Assembly: GCA_964634465.1 (NCBI GenBank)
Contig: CAZWLY010000005.1
Span: 186,001 to 250,000 of the forward strand
DNA length: 64,000 nucleotides
Direction: 5' to 3'
Source of the DNA: CAZWLY01 sp964634465
Lineage (GTDB): Bacteria; Desulfobacterota; Desulfarculia; G963662305
The notes below the pieces were generated by a model. That model was not told the origin of the DNA and ran no database searches. It was given only the letters and a program-made list of their open reading frames with translations. The stretch's first letter is position 1. Every line of letters starts with the position of its first letter. The position numbers and the translations under genes were made by a program. Positions 53,915 to 64,000 of this stretch are shown in pieces.

Positions 53915-54735
53915 CGGTGACCAGAATGAGCAAAGCGATGCGGTGGCTCGGCAATCTTGTCTTTCCGGCGGTCCTGATCGGGGCGCTCATCGCCTCGGCG
54001 TACATGCAGCCGCCGCTCATCTCCTCGCCCGAGGTGTCCGAGGACTTCGTGACCAAGGGTTCCCAGGCGGGTTACTTCGCCAACGCCAAGGAGGAGGACA
54101 AGATCGACTGGCCGGCCGATCTGGCGCCGCTGATAAAAAACGCCCTGAGGGCGGCTTTCGGGCCGAAGATGCCGCAAGTCGAGTCGATCTACTACTTCGG
54201 CCGGGCCACGCGGCCTTGGCTGGCCGGGCTGCCGATGAGATACGGCGCGGAGACGATCCTGACCCGATCGGGCGGGCGCAACGCCATCCGCCGCTTCGCC
54301 ATGTTCGGCTGGCCGATCAGGCGCATCCAGGTCGGCCGCAACGAGACCAAATCCTGGCGGCTGATAAACGGCGACGCCGAACCGGCCGATCCGGTGGCCG
54401 CCGCCAGGGCGATGTGGCTGGAACGAGCGGCGTTGCTCCTGCCCCTGGCCGAGTCCGGGCTGAAATGGGCGCCGGACGGCCCGGCCGGGCTGAAGGCCTC
54501 TATCGACGGCGCGGGCGTCATGGTCTTGAAGTTCGCCGACAGCCGCCTGGTCTCGGCCCGCCTCGGCGACCAGGAGCTCAATCCAGTCGAACCGATCGCC
54601 TTCGGCCCCTACACGCTGCCCTCCCGGTGGCTGGGCCGATGGGGGCAGGACCGGATCGTGCGCTTCGACCTGGAGGGCATAGTCTTCAACCCGCCCTTCG
54701 CCGCCCAGGCCATGGCGGTCGAGGACGCCGGTTGA
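53911..54735 (+). CDS. Unknown membrane-anchored protein
   Basis: I do not recognise a family. A hydrophobic N-terminal segment (NLVFPAVLIGALIASAYM) after a basic MSKAMRWLG is an uncleaved anchor or signal. The remaining roughly 230 residues are probably exported and contain aromatic/Arg-rich stretches (FAMFGWPIRRIQVGRNETKS, FGPYTLPSRWLGRWGQDRIV) that look like a lipid- or outer-membrane-linked beta domain. The frame starts at TTG 53911, 4 bases within the M24 gene; ATG 53926 is an equally good start. A clear intrinsic terminator follows at 54808. Confidence 0.75.
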   Translation: MTVTRMSKAMRWLGNLVFPAVLIGALIASAYMQPPLISSPEVSEDFVTKGSQAGYFANAKEEDKIDWPADLAPLIKNALRAAFGPKMPQVESIYYFGRATRPWLAGLPMRYGAETILTRSGGRNAIRRFAMFGWPIRRIQVGRNETKSWRLINGDAEPADPVAAARAMWLERAALLLPLAESGLKWAPDGPAGLKASIDGAGVMVLKFADSRLVSARLGDQELNPVEPIAFGPYTLPSRWLGRWGQDRIVRFDLEGIVFNPPFAAQAMAVEDAG

Positions 54736-54807
54736 GGGACGCCGCCGCCCGTTCGATCCCCCGCCTGGAGCGATCTGAGCCCCGAGCGGCCGCGAAGACG
54801 GGATAAA

Positions 54808-54832
54808 CCCGGCACGGGCCGGGCCTGTTTTT
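54808..54832 (+). terminator. Intrinsic terminator
   Basis: CCCGGC pairs with GCCGGG around ACGG (54808-54823), followed by CCTGTTTTT. This is the clearest Rho-independent terminator in the window; it ends the M24/unknown-protein transcript. Confidence 0.8.
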
Positions 54833-54847
54833 AAATCTCGCCGAGCC

Positions 54848-54856
54848 TGTTATAAT
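54848..54856 (+). promoter_or_regulatory. Extended -10 promoter of the FapA-like gene
   Basis: TG-T-TATAAT: a perfect -10 (54851-54856) with the extended TGn element. No good -35 lies upstream, because that position is the terminator's T tract. The start should fall near 54863. Confidence 0.6.
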
Positions 54857-54906
54857 GGCGCGGCTTTCCACTTCTCGTCATTTTGGTTGCGGAAAGGCTC
54901 GTTAAG

Positions 54907-56175
54907 GTGGGCGTGGGTGCGAATCTGAAGGTCAGCGTCTCCCCCGACGGCAAGACCGCCTGGTTGAACGGCGGGCCGCTTCGCGGTCTGAGCGAGGCCG
55001 AGATCAGGAGGTTGCTGGCCAAGAGGATCAAACAGGCCGGCGTGTGCCACGGCCTCGACCGGGAGGCGGTCCACCAGGCCATCGCGGCCTTGCAGCGGGG
55101 CGAGTTGCTCACCCGGCGGGTCATCGCCAGGGCCACGCCGCCCACCCCCGGCCGGGACGGCCGGGTCGAACCCCTGGTGGAGATGGACTATCGGATCGTC
55201 GGCCGCGAATACGAGGACGGGCACATCGACTTTCGCGATCGGGGCGATCTGCCCGTGGTCGAGGAGGGCCAGGGAGTGGCCCGGCTCATCCCGCCCCAGG
55301 AGGGCGTGCCGGGCTCGACCGTCACCGGCAAGGCGATCAAGCCGCCCCGCCCAAGGCCGGGGCGCATGTTCTCCGGCCTGAACACCCGCCGGGTGGAAGA
55401 CACCCTCATCGCCCTCAAGTCCGGCCACGTGGTGACCATGGAGCCGGGCAGGTTTTCGGTGATGGACGTCATCACCCTGGCCAACGTCGATTACGAAACC
55501 GGCCACATCAAGCACCCCGGCCTGGTCCGGGTGGTGGGCGCCATCCAGCCGGGGTTCAGGGTCGAGTGCGCGGCGCTGATGGCCAGGACGATCGAGTCGG
55601 GGGCCGAAGTCAAGGCCAAGGAGACGATCATGGTCTACGGCGGCATCATGGGGGCCCGCGTCGAGGCCGGCGGCAACGTCCAGGCCTATCTGGCCCGCCG
55701 GGCCGAGATCGTCTCCGGCGGAGACGTACTCGTCCGCACCGAGGTGATCGACTCGGTCGTCAGGGCCGAGGGTCGGGTCGAGGTCACCACCGCCCAGGGC
55801 CGGATCATCAACAGCGACGTCGCCGCCGGGCTGGGCGTCGTGGCCGCGCAGGTGTCTTGTTCGGGAAAGAAGAGCTGCCGCATCGCCCTGGGGCCGACCC
55901 CCAAGACGCCCCGGCCCCGTGACGAGCGCCAACCCGGCCGGGCCAGGCTCAAGGTCACCATCCGGGCCAGCCGCAAGGTGATCATCGAGGGCTACAAGAG
56001 CAAGTTGGTCTTGGACCGTAACGTCAACGCCTTCTCGGCCCGGGAAGTGGAGCTGCCCGATCCTCGGACGGGACGCAAGAAGTGGTCCATCGCCATCACC
56101 GAGGTCGGCCGAATCCAGCCCACAGCGTCGCTGCGCACAGCGGCAACAGAGCCAAATCCCGATACAGGGCCGTAA
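54907..56175 (+). CDS. FapA / DUF342 family protein
   Basis: A protein of about 422 aa. An N-terminal FapA domain (VSVSPDGKTAWLNG, then a helical segment) leads into the DUF342 region with the polar GSTVTGKAIKPPRP block and a right-handed beta-helix of short hexapeptide-like rungs (YGGIMGARVEAGGNVQAYLA, GGDVLVRTEVIDSVVRAEG). Family members are cytoplasmic and of unclear function, some linked to polysaccharide or pili. An in-frame TTG at 54883 lacks a ribosome site; GTG 54907 has GGAAAGG upstream and gives the usual N-terminus. Its last 80 bases overlap the convergent MauE-like gene. Confidence 0.8.
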   Translation: MGVGANLKVSVSPDGKTAWLNGGPLRGLSEAEIRRLLAKRIKQAGVCHGLDREAVHQAIAALQRGELLTRRVIARATPPTPGRDGRVEPLVEMDYRIVGREYEDGHIDFRDRGDLPVVEEGQGVARLIPPQEGVPGSTVTGKAIKPPRPRPGRMFSGLNTRRVEDTLIALKSGHVVTMEPGRFSVMDVITLANVDYETGHIKHPGLVRVVGAIQPGFRVECAALMARTIESGAEVKAKETIMVYGGIMGARVEAGGNVQAYLARRAEIVSGGDVLVRTEVIDSVVRAEGRVEVTTAQGRIINSDVAAGLGVVAAQVSCSGKKSCRIALGPTPKTPRPRDERQPGRARLKVTIRASRKVIIEGYKSKLVLDRNVNAFSAREVELPDPRTGRKKWSIAITEVGRIQPTASLRTAATEPNPDTGP

Positions 56176-56527
56176 CCGGGTCCGACTCGCCCGAACCGAA
56201 ACAGCCGCAGTCGATGTCGAGCCCCCGGGCCAGGTTCACGACCAAGGCGGCGATGAAGACCAGCATCAGGCCGCTGGCCCAGAGAGCCGCTCCCCGGAGC
56301 CAAATCCCGGTTATCAGGCCCAGCGCCACGACCACCTCCAGGCAGGGGATCAAGTAGGCCGCGGCGGTCGCCCAACTTTCGGGCAGGAGTCTGTAGTTGG
56401 CTATGTCCTTGGCAAAGGCGGCCGGATCGCCGATCTTGAGGAGGGCCGCATAGAGGAACAGGCCGCCCAGGGCCAAGCGGCAGGCAAGCCCCAGCCAGCG
56501 GGGCATGGCCGGAAGCGACACCCTCAC
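56096..56527 (-). CDS. MauE/DoxX-type redox-associated membrane protein
   Basis: A 143-aa protein with four membrane helices (ACRLALGGLFLYAALLKIGD, PCLEVVVALGLITGIWL and so on). The loop DIDCGCFGSGES contains the CGCFG motif typical of MauE-like proteins that are thought to handle dithiols. A much longer frame exists upstream, but GTG 56527 overlaps the stop of the rhodanese-like gene (GTGA) and fits the family length. It is the last gene of the MoxR-VWA-rhodanese operon and converges on, and overlaps, the FapA-like gene. Confidence 0.85.
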   Translation of the reverse strand: MRVSLPAMPRWLGLACRLALGGLFLYAALLKIGDPAAFAKDIANYRLLPESWATAAAYLIPCLEVVVALGLITGIWLRGAALWASGLMLVFIAALVVNLARGLDIDCGCFGSGESDPVTALYRDLALLPLCAATLWAGFGRPR

Positions 56528-56961
56528 GGCACGTCCCCCGGCGAGGTCGGCAGGCCGGCGGCCAGCCAGCCGGCCATACCCTCCACGAAGACGAAGACCT
56601 GGCTGAAACCGCGCTCCAAGAGCTTCTGGCCGGCCTCCGCGGCTTTGTCGAGGTCGTCGCCGTAGACGACCACCGGCCGGACTTCGCTCGGCCCTTCGCC
56701 GGCCCACCGCAGCGCCCCGGGAACGCGGGCCCGGTTGAACGACGCCTCGTCGCGGACATCGAGGAAGGTCACCCCGGCCCGATGCAACGCCACCGTCTCA
56801 TCGATGCCCACCGGGTTCAGCTCGCCGGGTTGGGCGGCCACGGGCAGTTTGATCGGGCTGGACGGCGGATTGATCAGCCAGGCGGCCAGGGCCAACACGG
56901 CGGCCGCGGCCGGCAGGCCGACCAGTTCCAACCATAGCTTCCCGCGGCCCGCGGTTCTCAA
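56524..56961 (-). CDS. Membrane-anchored rhodanese-like protein lacking the catalytic Cys
   Basis: A 145-aa protein. One N-terminal membrane helix (GLPAAAAVLALAAWLI) is followed by a rhodanese fold: ETVALHRAGVTFLDVRDEASFNRARVPGA is the CDC25-like entry (quoted as family block), VVVYGDD is where the active-site loop VVYCxxGxR should be, and GFSQVFVFVEGMAGWLAAG is the end strand. There is no cysteine anywhere in the protein, so it cannot transfer sulfur itself. TTG 56961 overlaps the VWA gene stop. It likely serves as a binding partner for the MauE protein it is coupled to. Confidence 0.85.
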   Translation of the reverse strand: MRTAGRGKLWLELVGLPAAAAVLALAAWLINPPSSPIKLPVAAQPGELNPVGIDETVALHRAGVTFLDVRDEASFNRARVPGALRWAGEGPSEVRPVVVYGDDLDKAAEAGQKLLERGFSQVFVFVEGMAGWLAAGLPTSPGDVP

Positions 56962-58142
56962 ACCAGCGCCTCCTCGATGATCCGCCCGGCCCTCACCAGG
57001 GCGCGGACGCTGTGGGCGGGAATGAGGCGTTCGACAAAGGGCAGCGCCGCCTGCATCCCGGCGCAGGTCGGCTCGTACTCCGGATGGCCCATCAGCGGAT
57101 TGAGCCAGACCACCCGTCTGGCCCGCCGGGCCAGGTGGGCCATCTCGCGCTCGAGCAGCGGGATGTCGCCCCGGTCCCAGCCGTCGGAGAAGACGGCGAC
57201 CACGCTGGACGACGAGACCAGTCCCCGTCCCGAGCCCGTCAGCAGCTCTCTCAACGAGGCCCCGATGCGGGTTCCGCCCGACCACTCGGGCATCAGCCGG
57301 CCGATTTCCTCGAGCGCCGCGGCCAGCGGCCGGTCGGCGAGCAGCCGGGTCAGCCGGGTCAGCCGGGTCGAAAAGGCGAAGACCTCGACCTTGTCCGGCC
57401 GGGCGGTCAGCCAGGCCTTGGCAAAGGCGACCATGAACCGGGCCTGGACGTCCATCGAGCCGGAGACGTCCAGCAGCAACACCAGACGCAACGGCCGCTC
57501 CCGACGACGGGAAGCAACCAGCTCCAGCGGTTCGCCGCCGTAACTCAGACTGCGGCGAAAGGTCCGGCGAAAGTCGATCCGCTCCCGGCCCCGGCCGGGC
57601 CGGCGGCGGCGCGAAGGGCGGCTCAAAAGGTCGGCCAGTCGGGCGGTGAGCAGCCGGATCGCCTCGGCCGCCTCCGGGTCGGCCAGCTTGGACAGGTCGG
57701 TCCGGGCCAGGACCTCGGCCGGGCTGTAGGGGCTCATTTTCGGCCGGGGTCCGTCCCGGCCCTCATCGCCGGTCAGGGCCAGGCTCAGCGCGCCGCGCCG
57801 ATCGACCGGCGGCGGGAGGTCGTTCTCGGCCGTCTCCCGGCCCAGGAAAAGGCGGTCGAAAAGGACGTTGAAGAGCTCCAGCTCGTGGTGAGAAGCGGTC
57901 AGATTGGCGGCCAGGGCTTGCCGCAGGTCGGCCTCGTTCTCCGGGCCGACCAGGGCGGCGGCCTTCAGCGCGTCCATCACGCTGCCCAACCCGACCCAAA
58001 CGCCCCGCTGGCGCATCGCCCTGGCCAGGGCGGCCGTGGCCCGGACCACGCCCCGGCCCGGCACCGGCGCGCTCCGGCCCAACAGGGCGGCGATGTCCGA
58101 GGCGGGCGGCAGGGGCGCTATGTCCAGCCGGTTGTCGGGCAC
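56958..58142 (-). CDS. VWA-domain (CoxE-like) protein
   Basis: A 394-aa protein. An N-terminal helical region (about 1-180) is followed by RRTFRRSLSYGGEPLELV and a von Willebrand A domain with an intact MIDAS: DVSGSMD, a Thr in WSGGTRIG and an Asp in FSDGWDRGD. The MRxxGVWVG segment and domain order resemble CoxE, the partner of a MoxR-type AAA ATPase in cofactor insertion or enzyme activation. It starts 10 bases after the MoxR gene stop and overlaps the rhodanese gene. Confidence 0.9.
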   Translation of the reverse strand: MPDNRLDIAPLPPASDIAALLGRSAPVPGRGVVRATAALARAMRQRGVWVGLGSVMDALKAAALVGPENEADLRQALAANLTASHHELELFNVLFDRLFLGRETAENDLPPPVDRRGALSLALTGDEGRDGPRPKMSPYSPAEVLARTDLSKLADPEAAEAIRLLTARLADLLSRPSRRRRPGRGRERIDFRRTFRRSLSYGGEPLELVASRRRERPLRLVLLLDVSGSMDVQARFMVAFAKAWLTARPDKVEVFAFSTRLTRLTRLLADRPLAAALEEIGRLMPEWSGGTRIGASLRELLTGSGRGLVSSSSVVAVFSDGWDRGDIPLLEREMAHLARRARRVVWLNPLMGHPEYEPTCAGMQAALPFVERLIPAHSVRALVRAGRIIEEALV

Positions 58143-58152
58143 TTCGCCGAAC

Positions 58153-59061
58153 TCAGCAGGCCGGTCCGGCCAGCAGCAACTCCCGGCGGCCTTCGTCCGT
58201 CCAGACCTCGTCCAAAAAACGCTGGGAGTCCTCGTGCTGCTTCAAGATGCAGCCCAAGGTGTCGCGGACCGTATCGTCCGAGAGGGTTTCGACGTTGAGC
58301 GCCAACAGGGCCCGAGCCCAGTCCAGCGTCTCGGACAGGCCTGGATGCTTGACCAGGTCCATCTCTCTGAGTCGCTGGAGGAAGGCGACCACCTGGCCGG
58401 CCAGTTGGTTTTCGATTTCCGGCAGGCGGGCCTTCAACACGGCCAGCTCCTTGTCGAAGTCGGGAAAGTCGATCCAGTGATAGAGGCAGCGCCGCTTCAA
58501 GGCGTCGTTGATCTCCCGGGTCCGGTTCGAGGTCACGACGACCACCGGCCGCTCCTTGGCCTTGAGCGTACCCAGTTCGGGAATGGAGATCTGGAAGTCG
58601 GCCAGTATCTCCAACAGGAAGGCCTCGAACTCCTCGTCGGCCCGATCCAACTCGTCGATGAGAAGCACCGGCGCCCGCTCGGACCGGATGGCCTTCAACA
58701 GCGGCCGCTCCAGAAGATACGGCTCGGAGAAGATGACCGGGTCCAGGTCGGGGGCGCAGTCCTTCCTGACCTCCTCCAGTTTGATCCTCAGGAGTTGCTT
58801 GGGGTAGTTCCACTCGTAGAGGGCCGTGGCCGCATCCAGGCCCTCGTAGCACTGGAGCCGGACCAGTTCCCGATCGAGAGCCCGGGCCAGGACCAGGGCC
58901 AGCTCGGTCTTGCCCACGCCGGGCTGTCCCTCCACAAAGAGCGGCTTCTCCAGCTTGAGGGCCAGAAAGACGACGGTGGCCAGCGGCCGCTCGGCGACGT
59001 AGTCGGCCCCGGCCAGAAGATCGGCCACGGCCTCGATGGAATCGGGTTTGAACACGGGCAC
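58153..59061 (-). CDS. MoxR-family AAA+ ATPase (CoxD-like)
   Basis: A 302-aa AAA+ chaperone. Walker A is EGQPGVGKTELAL, Walker B VLLIDELDRADEEFEAFLLEIL, sensor 1 VVVTSNRTREI and the arginine finger region DALKRRCLYHWIDFP. MoxR ATPases with a VWA partner insert metal or remodel target enzymes. It leads the leftward four-gene operon from a near-consensus promoter at 59086-59113. The target enzyme is not encoded nearby. Confidence 0.93.
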   Translation of the reverse strand: MPVFKPDSIEAVADLLAGADYVAERPLATVVFLALKLEKPLFVEGQPGVGKTELALVLARALDRELVRLQCYEGLDAATALYEWNYPKQLLRIKLEEVRKDCAPDLDPVIFSEPYLLERPLLKAIRSERAPVLLIDELDRADEEFEAFLLEILADFQISIPELGTLKAKERPVVVVTSNRTREINDALKRRCLYHWIDFPDFDKELAVLKARLPEIENQLAGQVVAFLQRLREMDLVKHPGLSETLDWARALLALNVETLSDDTVRDTLGCILKQHEDSQRFLDEVWTDEGRRELLLAGPAC

Positions 59062-59085
59062 TTATCCCCCTTTGACTCACTTAAG

Positions 59086-59113
59086 ATAATAGAGACCGGG
59101 TCGAAGAAGTCAA
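59086..59113 (-). promoter_or_regulatory. Promoter of the moxR operon
   Basis: Minus-strand -35 TTGACT (59113-59108), 16 bases, -10 TATTAT (59091-59086), about 25 bases before the moxR start. Confidence 0.7.
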
Positions 59114-59149
59114 GGAGAGGAAGAACCCGAGCGCTGGCGACGAGCTTCC

Positions 59150-59178
59150 TTGACCCCGTTACCGCCTTGGTTTACCAT
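59150..59178 (+). promoter_or_regulatory. Probable promoter of glmS
   Basis: TTGACC (59150-59155), 17 bases, TACCAT (59173-59178), predicting a very short leader before the glmS ATG at 59197. The -10 is only moderate. There is no glmS ribozyme-like sequence in the leader. Confidence 0.5.
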
Positions 59179-59196
59179 CGCCCCACGGGAGGATTT

Positions 59197-61026
<1,830 letters not shown>

Positions 61027-61037
61027 AGACAATTGCC

Positions 61038-61066
61038 TTGCCTGAATCCCTTGCATCCGCTATATT
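61038..61066 (+). promoter_or_regulatory. Promoter of zapB-zapA
   Basis: TTGCCT (61038-61043), 17 bases, TATATT (61061-61066), 32 bases before the zapB TTG. Confidence 0.65.
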
Positions 61067-61097
61067 TTATCTGGGCTAGGAATCGGGGTCGCTGGAT

Positions 61098-61322
61098 TTG
61101 GAACTGCCGTTTTTCGATAGTCTGAGCGAGAAGATCAAAGAACTCATCCAGCGCCTCAAGGAGCTGGAGAGCGAGAACGAGTCGCTCAAGGCGGCCCTGG
61201 AAGAAAAAGAAGCGACCCTGGCCCGGGTTCAGGACGACGGCCGCCGGGCCTGGGAGGCCAAAGAGGCGGCCAGGGAGCGGGTCGAGGCGTTGCTTCGACG
61301 CCTGGAAGAAGAGGTGGGCTGA
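61098..61322 (+). CDS. zapB: ZapB-like coiled-coil division protein
   Basis: A 74-aa protein that is almost entirely a heptad coiled coil (LSEKIKELIQRLKELESENE, LKAALEEKEATLARV). Size and charge match ZapB, which stabilises the FtsZ ring through ZapA. Start is TTG 61098 with MELPFF, a typical ZapB opening. zapA follows 10 bases after its stop. Low-complexity coiled coils are hard to assign by eye, but the pairing with zapA supports it. Confidence 0.8.
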   Translation: MELPFFDSLSEKIKELIQRLKELESENESLKAALEEKEATLARVQDDGRRAWEAKEAARERVEALLRRLEEEVG

Positions 61323-61332
61323 GGCCGAGCCT

Positions 61333-61611
61333 GTGGACAAACTGGTCACCATCGAGCTCCTCGGCCAAGAATACACGCTTCGAACCAGCGCCGAAGAGGA
61401 TCAGGTTCGGGCGGCGGCCGATCTGATTCGCCACAAGATGGAGGAGTATAGATCGGCGACCCGGACCAACGTGAAGCTCAACGTCGCCTTGCTGACCGCC
61501 CTGGATATCGCCAACGAGTACCTTCGACTCAAAGACTCGGAGACGTCCTTGCGGCGGAAAGTGGAGGCTCGATCGAGGGAGTTGATCGCAGCCATCGAAG
61601 ATAGGTTATAA
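61333..61611 (+). CDS. zapA: Cell division protein ZapA
   Basis: A 92-aa FtsZ-ring-associated protein. VTIELLGQEYTLRTSAEEDQ is the N-terminal beta signature (GQEY), and a long C-terminal coiled coil (KLNVALLTALDIANEYLRL) forms the dimer. GTG 61333 follows GGGCTGAGG. A -10 TATAAT lies at the very end of the gene (61607-61612) and serves the RNA gene that follows, as zapA precedes 6S RNA in many proteobacteria. Confidence 0.93.
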   Translation: MDKLVTIELLGQEYTLRTSAEEDQVRAAADLIRHKMEEYRSATRTNVKLNVALLTALDIANEYLRLKDSETSLRRKVEARSRELIAAIEDRL

Positions 61612-61612
61612 T
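61582..61612 (+). promoter_or_regulatory. 6S RNA promoter inside the zapA 3' end
   Basis: TTGATC (61582-61587), 19 bases, perfect TATAAT (61607-61612). The start should be near 61619. Confidence 0.65.
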
Positions 61613-61618
61613 ATACAT

Positions 61619-61772
61619 AAGTCTTGGCGGCCCCTGCGGTGCGCGTGATCGGTCGGAAGTTTTTTGTACCAACACCTACGAACGGGGGGCCCTACCCTGC
61701 CTTGGTGAGCCCTGGGTAACCCCCGAGGGCCTAAAGAGGTACTAGGGCGCCCACCTGAACGCTAGGTCCAAA
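61619..61772 (+). ncRNA. ssrS: 6S RNA
   Basis: The position right after zapA and the sequence pattern fit 6S RNA, the inhibitor of sigma70 RNA polymerase. A closing stem can form between CTTGGCG (61623-61629) and CGCTAGG (61760-61766). The apical arm pairs GGGGG-type and CCCCC-type blocks around 61691 and 61721, leaving an open purine/pyrimidine bubble as in the open-promoter mimic. Motifs GTGATCGGTCGG and ACCAACACCT resemble those of deltaproteobacterial 6S RNAs as I recall them. The ends are approximate. Confidence 0.75.
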
Positions 61773-62107
61773 AATGCTGCCGACACGGCACAGGCGGGGG
61801 TTGCACTGACATAAGCAATCGGCCCGGCCAATGCCGAAGGAGGCCGAACGAAATAGAGGGCGCAGACCAAAAAGACGGTCTGTGGCAAAGCAGGGTGAAC
61901 CAATCCGCGCCAAGTTCAAGCGCGGCCGGAAGTTTGTGGTGGGAAACGGATATTTGAGGTACGGCCAAAGCGGCGACCGAAAGCCGCTTCACCCAGACCG
62001 ATGAAACCGTAACCCAGCGGCTATCTTGCCCTTTCCCGGATGATCCGGGAAACCTGATCCCGCCTTGCAGGCCACCCCGTCCGAGGCTTCGCCCCGGAGG
62101 TTCCCCG
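61773..62107 (+). other. Unexplained structured non-coding stretch before rny
   Basis: 335 bases with no plausible ORF but with an unusual set of compact hairpins. CAGACC pairs with GGTCTG (61863-61882). CCGCGC pairs with GCGCGG (about 61904-61925). AAGCGGC pairs with GCCGCTT (61968-61989). TTTCCCGGA pairs with TCCGGGAAA (about 62032-62052). Linkers are A-rich (AAAAAGA, GAAAC, GAAAG). It could be an RNA gene read through from 6S RNA, or a leader of rny. It does not match riboswitch, RNase P, tmRNA or SRP signatures that I know. Confidence 0.5.
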
Positions 62108-63670
<1,563 letters not shown>

Positions 63671-63758
63671 ATTCGTAAATGGGGGGACGGCGCGCCTGGC
63701 GCGGCGATCGGCCGCCTCGGTCCGCCGGCTCTCCCGTCTCGCCAAGGGAGCAAATCAG

Positions 63759-64000
63759 GTGGATATCTTTCAGACCTTTGCCGAACGCGGTTTCATCGCC
63801 CAAGTCACCGACGAGGACGGTCTTCGCCGGCTGTTCGAGGCCGAGACCGTCAGCGGCTACATCGGCTTCGACCCCACCGCCGACAGCCTGCACGTCGGCA
63901 GCCTGTTGCCGATCATGGCCCTGGCACATCTTCAGCGGGCGGGACACATCCCCATCGCCATCGTCGGCGGCGGCACCGGCCTGGTCGGCGACCCTTCGGG
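63759..64000 (+). CDS. tyrS: Tyrosyl-tRNA synthetase, 3' end outside window
   Basis: The first 80 codons of a class I aminoacyl-tRNA synthetase. YIGFDPTADSLHVGSLLPIMAL contains the HIGH-like HVGS motif and is diagnostic for TyrRS, as is VGGGTGLVGDPSG after it. GTG 63759 follows AAGGGAG at 8 to 9 bases. The gene order rny-tyrS suggests co-transcription; the KMSKS and S4 domains lie beyond the window. Confidence 0.95.
   Translation, partial: MDIFQTFAERGFIAQVTDEDGLRRLFEAETVSGYIGFDPTADSLHVGSLLPIMALAHLQRAGHIPIAIVGGGTGLVGDPS

Overview
The window is chromosomal DNA from a GC-rich, Gram-negative anaerobe, most likely a sulfate-reducer-type deltaproteobacterium (Desulfobacterota). The evidence is a rubredoxin plus rubredoxin:oxygen oxidoreductase set, a complete anaerobic-style histidine degradation operon feeding tetrahydrofolate, small redox proteins of the type seen in Desulfovibrio relatives, and a zapB-zapA-6S RNA-rny gene order. 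The assignment below phylum level is a guess. I see no phage, insertion sequence, transposon or CRISPR array; nearly all the sequence is dense, co-directional coding DNA.

Layout. 1-4064 (+): an oxygen/redox-stress block with a truncated DsrE-like protein, a zinc-ribbon microprotein, an FMN reductase, a flavodoxin, rubredoxin, Roo and a HEAT-repeat protein. 4195-17855 (-): one long unidirectional unit, read from hutU as hutU, ftcD, a 57-codon ORF, hutI, fchA, hutH, livK (broken), livH, livM, livG, livF, a reductive-dehalogenase-like Fe-S protein and an aminotransferase. It starts at a divergent control region (17951-18009) in which one perfect palindrome overlaps the promoters of both hutU and the repressor gene hutC (18076, +). 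19056-31046 (+): tRNA-Gly(CCC), then the translation/RNA operon rimP-nusA-ylxR-infB-ylxP-rbfA-nrnA-truB-rpsO-pnp, an M16 protease and dut. 31220-47672 (-): a tightly overlapped dcw (division and cell wall) cluster, mraZ-rsmH-ftsL-ftsI-murE-murF-murD-ftsW-murC-murB-ftsQ-ftsA-ftsZ and a radical SAM gene, with mraY and murG absent from their usual places. 48169-49875 (-): a tandem universal stress protein and a TtcA-like tRNA thiolase. 50108-54735: a DUF456 membrane protein, HAD phosphatase, M23 peptidase, M24 peptidase and an unknown membrane-anchored protein. 54907-61026: a FapA/DUF342 protein, a convergent MoxR-VWA-rhodanese-MauE operon, and glmS. 61098-64000 (+): zapB, zapA, 6S RNA, an unexplained structured stretch, rny and the start of tyrS.

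How it fits together. The hut operon appears to take up histidine by a branched-chain-type ABC transporter and convert it via urocanate and imidazolonepropionate to formiminoglutamate. The formimino carbon is then passed to tetrahydrofolate by FtcD and FchA, giving glutamate and methenyl-THF for the C1 pathway. The transporter's binding protein carries a nonsense codon and a frameshift, so it is either a decaying gene or a sequence error. The dcw cluster has a clear MraZ operator (TGGG boxes at 10-bp pitch) at a consensus promoter. The most noteworthy items are the Fe-S dehalogenase-like protein inside the hut unit, the coupled 57-codon ORF, the broken livK, the absence of mraY and murG, the shared hut operator, two near-identical palindromes four helical turns apart upstream of ttcA, and the structured non-coding stretch between 6S RNA and rny.
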